A stretch of DNA of 64,000 nucleotides from Puccinellia tenuiflora (Eukaryota; Streptophyta; Magnoliopsida; Poales; Poaceae): positions 262,042-326,041 of the forward strand of contig QRDG01001970.1 of NCBI GenBank assembly GCA_012064385.1, written 5' to 3'. Both the position numbers and the translations under genes were made by a program. The notes under the pieces were generated by a model that saw only the letters and a list, made by a program, of their open reading frames with translations, was not told the origin of the DNA and did no database searches. How positions within the stretch are numbered: position 1 is the stretch's first letter; the number at the start of each line of letters is the position of its first letter. Of this stretch, positions 9,990 through 20,566 are shown one piece after another.

Positions 9990-12900
9990 ATGGCTCCTAA
10001 GCGCGCAAAGGCTGCTCCCAAGGCCAAGGCTTCCTCATCGAGCAGGACAGTGGAAATCGCCGCCGCGGTCGCCGCCGCCGCCAAATCTTCATCGAAGCGA
10101 TCGATTTCCGCCGATTGGGTGGATCCACGATTACATCCGGGCAATTGAAGATGCACCGGTCGACTGGCCTTATTCCATCCAATGTGAAGGCTCGGGCCCC
10201 AGGGGATGAGATAGTGCCCGCTCCCGCGAAGGATGAGGTGGTGATCTTCACAGAGCATCTGTTCCGCGGGTTTACTCCCCCCGGTAATCTTTTCTTCCGC
10301 CAACTACTTGAGCTTTATCAGTTACGGATTCACAACTTGGCTCCCAATTCTATCCTCACTTTGTCCAATTTAGTCACTTTGTGTGAGGATTACCTCCAAA
10401 TCAAGCCCGATCTTAACCTCTGGCTCGACCTTTTCTATTGCAACCCCCAGCCCGAAACTTCTGGTGGCCCTCTCCTACAATGCGGCGCCGTCGCTCTTCA
10501 ACGACGCCTCCATTCAGTCTTTCCCAAGCCTGTCTTTCCTAATCGCATCAAGGATTGGCAGAAAACTTTCTTCTATTGCAAGGATACCTCCCCCGTAGGT
10601 GAACCTAAACTCCCTCTATTCTCTGAGGACCTCCTCCGGGCGACTCCCCTTATGAAAGCTAGATGATCAGAGGCCGCCCGGCCAAGAGTCGAGTCCTTGA
10701 TCACTCGGATTCGGGCCCTCCTATCCCACAATCTGGAAAATATGGACCTAGTCTGCTGCTGGACAACTTGGAGGATTCATCCCCTGAGTCCTAGGACTCG
10801 TCTTATTTGCTCATATACTCGCTGCGCGGGTGATGACCTCCGGGTGACAGAACAGTTGTCAGATGGTCCTGAGCTCGCTCGGCTCATCAAAAAGCTGACT
10901 GGGCGGCCTGTGAAGGACCAGGCACACTTTGGGCTCCAGCCCTTCTGCTCCACCAACCCAGCTCCCGATGTAAACTTTAAACTTTACCTCATTTCTAACT
11001 TGCTCTCGCTTGTATCGCTTACTAACTCATTTTTTCTGACTTTCCTTGCAGCTCACCGACTCCTTCTGGAAGCCGGCCTCTGGAGCTGGCACTGAGAATA
11101 AAACTGAGGCTGAAGCTGAAGCCGAGGTTGAGGAGGAGGCTCCTGTCACAGAACGAACTGCTGTGGTAGAAGACACTGATGACGATGACGAGGAGTCCTC
11201 TCAGGAGGCTCCCATTGAAGATGATGTTGATGATGAGGAGTCCTCGCCAGAGGCTCCTACCGAAAATGTTGTTGAAGAGGAGTCCTCTCAAGAGGCTCCC
11301 ATTGTGGAGGATACTGATGAAGACGAGTCCTCTCCAGAGGCTCCTGTAACTAAACAAGCTCGCACCACCTCTGGGACTGCTGCTGCTCAGCCATCTTTGT
11401 CTGAAGAGTCCTCAGCCAAAAGCCACTCTTCTTCCTCCCCAGCTTCCCATAATGGGTCTCGAGAGGCTGTTCCCAAGGTACCACTTTCACGAGTCCTTGG
11501 GTCCACTCGCTCACCTACTAAACCTGAAGAACGTGTGTAGTGTGTTGTTGCTGCTAGGAAGAGAAAGCTGCGCTCCGACGGGCCTGCAGAGACTCCTGAT
11601 CCTCTGCCTGTTTCGCACCAACGGAAGTCGGCTTCTCCTCCCTGCAAGGACGACTCCTACCACTCTGGCGTGTCTATGCCTTCTTCAGACTCTCAGGCCT
11701 CCTTGGACCTAGAAACCAATGTTGGGTAAGACTCCTCTGTTTACTCTACTTGCATTCAAATAACTTCTGCTTTTTTCCTTTTCACTAGATTTATTGCTGA
11801 CTTCTGTCTTTGTATGTTCCAGGGCTCGGCCTTGTGTCAAGGTAACGAAGCTCCCAGGCATGACTGATGTCACATCCGGTCGTGGACCTGTCCCTCCTTC
11901 GGCTTCTCAAACAACAAGCACGAGGACTGGTCCCTCCACTGCTGCATCTGCTGGTGCAACCACAACTCCATTATTCCCGAGTCCCCTTCAAGGACTCGGG
12001 AGGTGACTCCACTGATAGTTCAGCCCTCCTCTGGGACTGAGACCCCTGACGCCGCGCCTCAAGATTAGCCGGCTCCTTTGAAGGCGACTCCTACAACTCC
12101 ACCAAACATCAAGACCAAGTCATCTACTGACTACAGCCGACTTCGGGTAGCTGATAACATGTCCTTCTCTGAAGCCTATGCTGAAGCAGTCGACTTGAAC
12201 GATCAATCTGCCAGGCTGAAGGATGATGAGCAAGCGGCTCTTAGATCTCTTCACATGATTCATAGCGTAAGCCTTTTGACTTCTACCCTTTATGCTTTCT
12301 AGCATCCTCCTATTCCAGTAGCCCCCAAGCACCTGTCTGCGGTGACTTGTGACTAGGATAGGTGCTTTGCTTTGAAATTGAACTCAACTGCTGTGTAGGA
12401 AAAATTCGCACACTGTAGCCCCCAAGCTCTGAGTCCTTAGCTCTACTAGGACTCGGGGCTGCTAATTTGTCGTCTGTCGGGTTCCTGAACCAAAAAACTT
12501 TTCCACGAGTAGCCCCCAAGCGCCGAGTTGTCAGCCTGCGACGACTTGGAGCTAGTAATCCATGTAAATTATTGATACTTAACTTGAAGAAAAAATTCTG
12601 ATCTGCGAGTAGCCCCCAAGTGCCAAGTTGTTGACTTGTGACGACTTGGAGCTGACGACTTGTTGACTAGGACCCATGCCTGCTGGTTATAAGAGAAAAA
12701 CTGACTCCTGAGTAGCCCCCAAGCGCCAAGTTGTTAACTTGTGACGACTTGGAGCTCATGAGTTCTCTGCTTGACTAGTAAAGCTGACTTGCAAAAATTT
12801 GACTTGTGATTGCAGTGCATTATCTCCAAGATGAAGAGAGATATGAAGGAGCTTGAGGACCAGGCAGCTGCTAGTGCCAGGTCTGCTATAGCTGAAAAAG

Positions 12901-13971
12901 AACGCTCCCTTCAACTTGAGAAGGATCTGAAGGTCTTATCTGCTCAACTGGAGCAAGTGAGGAAAGAGTCGGCAGATGCCAAGAGGATTGCCCAAAAGGC
13001 ACACAATGATCTGAAGGCTGTCTTTGACACCTGCCGCAAAGGCATTGGGGCCATGTGCCAACATATATTCGGTAAGTTTGTACTTTTTGCTTGCTTCCTT
13101 TTTGCATATTTCTGAATTACTTTTAAAACTGTCACTCTTTGATTTCCTTTCTGCAGGAGCTGACTCCCCAAAGCTCAAGCTGCCCACTAGCAAGCAATTG
13201 CATGAGATGCTGGATTATTGCCATGGGCTGCAAGAAGGAGCCCGCGCTGTGGTCAAGTATCTGAATGCCAAGGGCAAGTGCCCCAAGGAGCCTGAGCGTT
13301 TGGTGGATGAGTTGTCTAGGGCACCAGGTTATATGCGGCTGTGGAAGCAATCTTCTTTGAGGAGAGCATCCATCAGAATCCTTGCTCTAGCCCATAGCTA
13401 TTACCCCACTGTTTTGGAGCCAGCAATGCTTACAATGGGGAAGCCAGAGCAACATGAGGATGGCAAACCCTTCACCCAAGACGACTTCAAGGCTGAGGAG
13501 AAGCTGGTGCGGCCATATGCTTGTGAGATTGCCAACAAGATGGACCCTGAGGTATGGGTTCATCACTATGACTTGGAGAACAAAAGAGTTGCTCCAGAGA
13601 CTCCTGAGATCGTAAACTTTGGCCGCCCCTCACAGGACCCAGCTGGTGTCCCATCCTCTTCTACTGGGCCGAGTTCCTCATCGCCAGCGGCTCCTGTTCC
13701 TGGTGCCGAGCCCTCATTGAAGACTCCTGCTGCGCCCACTCCTTCAAGAGCCATCTCTGGTGATGCCCAGAAACAAGAAGAGTTGGCTAAGCATATGAAG
13801 AGTCCCAGAGGTACTGGTTTTCAAACGAAGAGAGTCGCCACAAAGCCTCCTGTGAAGCCGGCTCCTGCTTCTACTGCTCAAACAAAGGACAAATCTCCTG
13901 TGAAGAAGGACTCCCCGATTCCGGCTGAGAAGTCGACTCCTCTAGAAGATCATCCCTTGAATGACTTTTGA
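9990..13971 (+). pseudogene. Antisense spliced ORF of element B (putative gypsy-type transposon protein)
   Basis: A multi-exon gene opposite to gag-pol. Exons: 9990-10969, 11052-11725, 11823-12266, 12816-13071 and 13157-13971; every junction has GT-AG and the frames join where I could check. Exon 1 starts with a Lys/Ala-rich tail (MAPKRAKAAPKAK), then a conserved block (FRGFTPPGNLFFRQLLELYQ, LVTLCEDYLQIKPDLNLW) resembling from memory the Pfam 'putative gypsy type transposon' family. Exon 2 has four acidic repeats of the form EESSxEAP. Exon 4 is coiled coil. The last exon is basic and Pro-rich. Lesions: frameshift near 10113-10140, TGA 10664, TAG 11538, frameshift near 12000, TAG 12066. The last two exons are intact. 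Role unknown. Confidence 0.78.
12319..12810 (+). repeat. Tandem repeat, five units of 94-103 bp, in antisense-gene intron
   Basis: The string TAGCCCCCAAG starts at 12319, 12416, 12510, 12610 and 12713, each followed by a related stretch ending in 'gacttggagct' or similar. The block sits in the 549-bp intron 12267-12815. On the minus strand each unit carries CTTGGGGGCTA, close to the sequence next to the 3' LTR. The array makes this intron several times longer than the others. Confidence 0.8.
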
Positions 13972-14569
13972 TCACTGTGTGATGCTGTGCTATTAGTATT
14001 TAAACTTTGTAATGATGCACTGTTGGTGCTTAAACCTTATTAGGTCTTTTGAACTACTTGTTCTGAAATTGTGCCAATCGGCTTATGATGACTTGCTTGT
14101 TAAACTATGAGATTAATATGTACTATCTATGCAAGTCATTCTGTGGTTCTTATAACCCGTCTAAGTATCCACTGATGAATAAGTAGGCACTGCATGACTC
14201 CTCTTACAGCTTGTGCTGACAAACTCCTAACACCTCATGTCCTTTAGGATTCATAAGAGCCGGAGATGAGTCATGCCTGTAGATTAGTCATATTGTGCAG
14301 GATGCATCTAACTTACCAGTGAGAAAATTAGGTAAAGTTTGGCTACTGTGCCGGGTTCATGAGTCTAAGCTTAACTTTTTTCACTGAAAAGCAAGCCCCC
14401 AAGAACCTGATGATCAAAGTTAAAGAATAAATCACACTCACTGGGTGACTCGACTAAAGGACTCATGTTCACAGAAGCCAGTTTTATTTCCTTTGATCAT
14501 AATAATTTGATTACATCTGGGCATGGCTCACTGGGCTCTTTGCCTTTTAACTCATAAAACTATTACAAC
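13972..14569. other. Spacer between antisense gene and integrase stop (element B)
   Basis: No gene is seen. It is the counterpart of 1207-1800 and holds the 3' ends of the two convergent transcripts. 'taatgatgcactg' and similar AT-rich strings could serve as poly(A) signals, but I cannot pick one. Confidence 0.65.
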
Positions 14570-15537
14570 TTAAGTATAATAAGGACGTAACTGAGCTATG
14601 TTCCATGGCCTCTTTGCCTCTGCATAGGGATCTAGCGTATGAGCTGTGTCAACTCCTTTACTTTCACTTGCCGGCTCTCGTACATCCATTAGATAGTACG
14701 ACCCATTATGCAAGTTCTTGCTTATGACGAACGGTCCTTCCCATGGTGGAGATAACTTGTGCATCCCCTCCCTGTTTTTGACAAGGTGAAGCACTAAGTC
14801 GCCTTCCAGGAAAGTCCGAGTCCTGATTCTGCGTGCGTGATATTGCGGCAAGTCTTGCTGATAAACTGCTGATCTCTCAAGGGCTAACTCCCTTGCTTCC
14901 TCGAGTGCGTCCACCGAGTCCTGGCGAGCGAGTTCATTCTCTGTCTCGACATAATTGGTGACTCGTGGCGAGTCATGCAACAAGTCGCTTGGCAGGACAG
15001 CTTCTGCTCCATACACCATGAAGAAAGGTGTGAAGCCCGTAGATCTATTAGGAGTCGTTCTTATACTCCAGAGTACTGCTGGCAGCTCCTCAACCCAACA
15101 CCCGGCGGCTCTTAGCAAAGGGACTCAGAGCCGAGGTTTAATTCCCTTCAGCAACTACTGATTTGCCCTCTCTGTTTGTCCATTGGACTGTGGGTGTGCC
15201 ACTGAGGCTAGGTCGAGTCAAATGTTGTTCTCACCGCAGAACTTGGCCATCTCTCCAACTGATAAGTTGGTACCATTGTCTGTAATGATGCTGTGAGGAT
15301 ATCCGAAGCGTGTTGCTATTTTCTTGAAAAATCTCACTGCTGATGCTCCGTCGACTCTGCTAACAGGTTCTACTTCCACCCACTTGGTGAATTTGTCAAC
15401 TGCTACTAGCAGATGGGTCTTCTAGCAGGGTGACTTTGAGAAAGGACCCACCATATCAAGCCCCCAAACTGCAAACGGCCAAGTGATAGGAATAGTTCTG
15501 AGCTCTTGGGCTGGCACGTGGTCTTGCCTTACATACC
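14570..15537 (-). pseudogene. Integrase C-terminal part, element B, cut by nested insertion
   Basis: Same integrase as 1801-2770 of element A, covering the catalytic core and C-terminus and ending IAQLRPYYT. Two nonsense codons are visible against A: TAG at 15155-15157 (GAG in A) and TAG at 15422-15424 (CAG in A). The reading continues across the inserted element at 26759. The target duplication TTTGA at 15538-15542 belongs to this gene. Confidence 0.9.
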
Positions 15538-15542
15538 TTTGA
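15538..15542. repeat. Left target-site duplication TTTGA
   Basis: TTTGA directly precedes the LTR start TGTCACATCC and is repeated at 26754-26758 directly after the right LTR. Element A has an uninterrupted CTTTGGCATCC at the same place in integrase (about 2767), which shows the empty-site structure. Confidence 0.92.
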
Positions 15543-16759
15543 TGTCACATCCCGAAAATTCGTCCCTAATTTTAGTGATGTTTTCCCACGCCTGAAAAAC
15601 TTTTTCGATTTTCAAAATGTTTCCTTTGAACCAGATGGTCCTTGATTGACTTTGGTTTCGCTCTCTTAGAAATTTCCCAATAATCCTGATCTTTGTCAAC
15701 CTCCACCATATTCCATGCCATTGTTTTGCCGTCGAACATTGGTTCCAGTTGGAAATTCCAAAACCCCTCCCATCTATCCCACCAAAAGCCACCACCATAG
15801 TTGTACCTTGAAATAAATTCCACCAAGCTACCATATGCTTCCCTCATACATATACATCACTCCCATGGAAAAATATTTCATAGTCCCATGCAAAATTTCC
15901 AAGTTTAATTCCTATTCTCTATTATGCCATTTTCAATCCAGAAATTATCTAGACACCTTCCACTCATCCAGAAATTCTACAATTTTGGGGATAGGCCTAA
16001 TTTCACCTCCTGGACATTTCACTCCATTGTCTCAACCTCATTTGAGCAATATTTGGGGTACTTCCTTTGTAATGCCTTTTCATGCCTATTTGCAATTTCC
16101 AAAGCAACCCTTAGCTACAAAAATTATTTAGCATTGCCACTTTGCCAAGCTGACAAGATCCCATATACAACCCCATATCCACAATATCAGGCCAATATCA
16201 TTTGAGTAAGTGCATTTGGCATACCCATGCCATTAGGGCATTTTTGGACACCAAATTATTTGACCAACCTCCAGGTACCCAATTGGGCTCAAACTTCACC
16301 AACATACTACATACACCTATCCTAGCCTACTGTGAATTTTGGGGATTTTTCTGAGATGGGGAAGACCTCTGTCATTTCATCGAACACCTGGCGCAACCCC
16401 GGTTTTCTGAAAATCTTATGCATAAAAGTTTGTCGCCTTTGAGTGATTCTAGTTTTGTTGTGTTGGTCTCGTCGTTACGAACCCAGTGGTGTGACCCGTT
16501 TTCCATTTCATGCCCCGAGTCAACGGGAACGTGGCGATGTCGCTCACGTTGCGCTCTGGACATGCCGGACGCACGATTAGGCGTGACCTAAATCTGCCAA
16601 GCCCTAATTCCCCGGCACCAGTGAATCCCCTGTGCACCACTGCGCATCCAGCTCGGCGTCCCTATCCAACTCCCGTCCTTATCCCCTTCGTTTGGTTTTC
16701 TTTTTGGAGTTGTGCCGTTGCGTTGGAACGACGCAACCCGCTGCCTCCTCGTTCCAGGC

Positions 16760-16766
16760 TATTTAA
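16760..16766 (+). promoter_or_regulatory. TATA-like box in 5' LTR of nested element
   Basis: TATTTAA at the head of the CpG-rich block (context GGCTATTTAAGGAGC) is followed about 30 bases later by a CT/AC-rich stretch suited to a start site. The identical box is at 23303-23309 in the other LTR. This is the best promoter candidate in the LTR. Confidence 0.5.
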
Positions 16767-17883
16767 GGAGCAGCTAGAGCACCACCCGCGCGAGACCCCT
16801 CACTCCCCTGCCTCCCCTACTTCCCAGTCCACTGGAGCAAGTGGAGCTCGGCACGCCCGAGCCCCTGCTCGAGCTTGTGCACGGCCGCCGTGGCCGAGAC
16901 TCGGGCGAGCTCGCACCGTCACCACCCACCGGCCTCCCCACTCCCTAGCCCTCCTCGTGGACGCAGACGGGTGCGGCACTCCCGTCCCCGCCGTCGCCGC
17001 GTGCTCTCGGGCACCCGTCGGTCGGAGTCGGCGGCGCCCGTCGCGTACGTCCCCGGGCGCGTGCTCGCAAGGTTGGGGGACGAGGGCGTCAACGGCGCCC
17101 CGCCCGCGCCTTCCTCGGACGCGGTGGAGGTCGGCAACCTCGCCGCCGTCCTCGGCCGGCCTGCCGAGCCACCTCCACTGCCGCCGTCGTCGCCTCCCGA
17201 TGCCCCGTACTGGCCACTCCTGCGTCGACCAAGGCGGCCGCCCCCGCGGTCCCCAGCGTCCCTGGCCTCCTCCACGGGCGCGGCCGGCCCGGCGTGGCCG
17301 TCCCCCGTCGCCGGCGTCCGCCCCGGCCGCCAGTCGCCAGCGTCCGCCTCTCCCCAAGCAAGCTCCTGTACGAGCTGAAGCTAGAAGAAAAGCTCCCGAT
17401 CGTTCATTATGTGCTAGCTAAAAGCGTATTTCGTTTTTTTCACAGCTTTACGCTTTCCAAAGAAGAAGACGTAGTTCCCTGGATATACGCGAACAGCCCA
17501 GCCCAGTCAGAAAGCAGCCCGCCCTGTTTTTTTTTCAGAGTGAGCAGCAAATAGTTAAACATCGCCCGGCCATATCTTTTGAACCGTAGCTCCGTTTGAG
17601 GTGATTCAAATTTCTAAATTTTTAGTTTTAAAAGCTCTATCCAGTGGTATGGGTTTTACATTTTTGTAAAATGTTTATATGCTCAGCACCCGTGTATGCA
17701 TGTATAGGTGTATTCCGCAGTACCGGCGAATCAAGACCCTAACTCGCGACGTGTCCGTAACCCTCAAGCCAAATGGCGTCGATCGTCGAAGGCAAGCTAA
17801 CCACTTGCTATGAACACTCAAGCGGTGTTTGTTTGTTTGCATTTTACCCTGTCATATCGGTGTATTTTATTGCTTATTATCAT

Positions 17884-18012
17884 CTGTCAACTGTGCGTCA
17901 CGAGATATCGTGGCTTTGTTTACATTCTGTTAACTGTGCGTCACGAGATATCGTGGCTTTGTTTACAACCTGTCAACTGTGCGTCATGAGATATCGTGGC
18001 TTTGTTTTCATT
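17884..18012 (+). repeat. 43-bp tandem repeat, 3 copies, in 5' LTR
   Basis: Units begin CTGTCAACTG at 17884 and 17970 and CTGTTAACTG at 17927. Each contains CACGAGATATCGTGGC or a one-base variant. The same array is at 24427-24555 in the other LTR. Confidence 0.9.
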
Positions 18013-18240
18013 CCTGTAATACGATAAACCCATCAAGTGTGGGTTGAGTTCCGGCCGGCGACTAAATACATGTTGGGCATCGCCCACGTGGATTGAATCT
18101 CGCCTACTTTCAGTATTATTATTTCATGTACCTTTACTTTCCTGCAATATGATAAACCCATCATGTGTGGGTTGAGTTCCGGTACCCCGTCTAAATACAC
18201 GTTGGGTCCTGCCCAAGTGGATTGAAGCGGCTACTTTTCT
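18010..18240 (+). repeat. 128-bp direct duplication in 5' LTR
   Basis: GATAAACCCATCA...GTGTGGGTTGAG is present at 18023 and again at 18151. The copies have diverged by several bases. The same pair is in the 3' LTR at about 24566 and 24694. Confidence 0.8.
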
Positions 18241-18372
18241 GTAGAGTTGTGGCGTGCGTTGGACGGTACCATGCACCACTCCCCATTCCGGCGACGATGG
18301 ACTGGGGAAACCGCCGCAGTCAATGGAATGGAGGAACGGGATCGCGTGGACGCCTCCACTAACTTTTGTAGT

Positions 18373-18660
18373 CGACCCGTGGCTGTCACTGGTCGGAAGT
18401 ATCTCCGTCCTCGCCCGGTTGACGCTAACCAATTGTGTTATTTTATTTTCTTTACTCGACCCGTGGCTGCAACTGGCCGGAGACATCTCCGTCCTCGCCC
18501 GGTTGGTTTTGTTATTTTTTATTCTCTTACTCGACCTGTGGCTGCTACTGGCCGGAGACATCTCCGCCCTCGCCCGGTTGACCGTGCTATTTTATTTTCG
18601 TTACTCGACCTGTGGCTGTTACTGGCCGGAGGCATCTCCGCCATCGCCCGGTTGAATTTA
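18373..18660 (+). repeat. 74-84-bp tandem repeat, 4 copies, in 5' LTR
   Basis: Units start CGACC(C/T)GTGGCTG at 18373, 18457, 18532 and 18606 and end CTCGCCCGGTTG or CATCGCCCGGTTG. Spacings are 84, 75 and 74. The counterpart is at 24916-25203. Confidence 0.88.
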
Positions 18661-20216
18661 TTCATCCTTGCTGAATTATTACATGATTATTATTGCTTAT
18701 TGCTTGAACTATTGTGTGCAGTTTGCTTCTGTTTCATGTTGATATGATATTATGGTTTTGCATTGGACTAATCTGTTTCATGTTGACATGATATTATACT
18801 TGTTGTGTTGGACTAATCCTTTATTTTGTTGGACTAATCTTCTGTTGTTTTGACTTGTTGTTGAATAAAACTGGACTAAATGAAAACCCCCTCCAAACTT
18901 CGATAGGGTCAGTCCATAGTGCCACCAATCTGAACCTTGAACGCACTACCACTGTCGCCCAAATGGGAGAGCCATAGCCTATGTAACCTATCAGGCCTCC
19001 TTTGATGCTACCCACTTGGCAAGTCTAGTCGGATACTGCATAGTTGTGGTCGGGGCTAGTCTTGTGAAGGTTCCGGAGCTAGGCGTCGCTCATGAGTTGG
19101 GGACGTGCCGGATTCACTTCGTCATAAGACATAAAGTTATGTCGGTAGCTATACAGGGAGTGTCTTGGTAGCGTGAACGGTTATGTAAGTGTATCTTGCC
19201 CTAGCTAAGTAAGGTGCACTTAGATGGGTGGTAACTGCAACCTCTCGAGAGTGTGTCAACTAGCAGCTAGCCTCGTTCCTAGGTCATGGAACAGTTCAGT
19301 GTCGGTCACACTATTGTCCTTTGTCGAGTCCGGAGGTTAAACTTAAGTTTGGTTTGAAAGAAAGATGAACAACCTGATTACAATAGGCTGATGCAGGGAA
19401 TGTTACTCGAGTCGTGGATGGTTAACCGCGTTTGGGGGTGACGGCGTGATCGTTGGGAGCCTAGAGTTAGGCCCGAGCCAACGTCAGCCGTGCATGCCCC
19501 GAGCAGAGATATGAGGCCAGTGGGCCTAGCAGTTTGACATTTGTGGTAAGGCCGTTGAGCCTAGTGGTGATGACAGGTGATGTTTAATATTTGGTACCAA
19601 TGGGCACCCCCGTTATTCGTCACAGGTAAGTTCTCTTGTGTGATCACCGGTATACGATCCAACCCCACCTGGCTTGGACTCTGTACTGGTGTTACCCCTA
19701 TTATTTGCTTATGCCATGACTTGTTGTGTTGCCATGTTGCTACCCACTTGGACTACCGTAAGTAGACACTTGCCATGTTGCTAGCTACTTATTGCCTGAT
19801 TGCTTGACTGTTCATGTCATGTGGTTGTTTTCTTGCGAGTACGTCACCGTACTCAAACTGGCTTTTCATGTGGCCAGACATTGAGAGGATACATCTACTA
19901 CCATAGCAAGGAGATCGAGCAGGAGCGTGCTAGGATCAGTAGTCCAGCCAGATGCCTGTGGAATGGAGCCGCACTAAGCCGTTGCCGTATCATTGTCTTC
20001 CGCTGCCAGTTAAACTCTGTCCAGTGCCATACTTGGCCTTGATAATTTTTCAAGCCTTTATGGCCATGTAAAACCATTTGTAGCCCTCTGGGCCTGATTG
20101 TGTAATGATATTTCTGCTATGTTGCATTGTCGTAACGTGCGGCCGGATATCCTGGGCTGGCGCACGGGGCGACCGCCTCTCTGGCGATATGTGTCAGAGG
20201 GGGGTGCCACAGAGCA

Positions 20217-20228
20217 TGGTATCAGAGC
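20217..20228 (+). promoter_or_regulatory. Primer binding site (initiator Met tRNA type) of nested element
   Basis: TGGTATCAGAGC starts five bases after the LTR end. This is the standard plant initiator-Met PBS and fixes the orientation of the element as plus. Confidence 0.95.
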
Positions 20229-20566
20229 ACCAGGCTGGCTGTAGACTACCCTAGCATGGAAAGCCCCACCTTAGTTTTGCCTGACAACGACCCGATGGAT
20301 TTAACCCATCTCCGCCTAACCGGCATGGCCCGTGTCGGTCAACAGTATGGTGCAGTAAAACTTGTCCCAATCTTACCCAACCAGACTCGCCGGTTTCTTC
20401 CTTGAGAAGGAATCGACACTACCCATTAGTATGAAACCCAAGTCCTAGCTACCTATAAAATCCCACCCTCGCTTGCTATCCTTTGCAACCCAACTCACTT
20501 GAAGCAGATCCCGCTCAGGAATCCTGCGCTCTCCTCTCTCCCAAGTACATTATCTTGAGTTTTTAG
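20229..20566 (+). other. Untranslated leader of nested element
   Basis: These 338 bp between PBS and ORF show no gene. The leader is CA/CT-rich, as retroelement leaders often are, and would hold packaging signals if the element is mobilised in trans; none can be named. Confidence 0.5.

Larger units (their letters stand above)
15543..20211 (+). mobile_element. 5' LTR (4669 bp) of the nested element
   Basis: It starts TGTCACATCCCG and ends GGGTGCCACA. Layout: AT-rich 15543-16500; CpG-rich 16500-17390 with a TATA-like box at 16760; then AT-rich sequence with a 43-bp x3 repeat (17884-18012), a 128-bp duplication (18010-18240) and a 74-84-bp x4 repeat (18373-18660). Long open frames in the CpG-rich part overlap in many frames on both strands and are not conserved between the two LTRs, because a one-base indel near 17250 shifts them. 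I call no gene in it. Confidence 0.92.

Noticed and set aside
16510..17421. Open frames of up to 303 residues in the CpG-rich LTR blocks (also 23053-24086)
   Set aside because: They overlap in several frames on both strands, have Arg/Pro/Ala composition expected from GC-rich DNA, and a one-base difference between the two LTRs changes the frame.
20217..20228. tRNA-like matches at 20217, 51372, 56745 and 63259
   Set aside because: Only the 12-base complement of the tRNA 3' end is present, at the PBS position. There is no tRNA gene.
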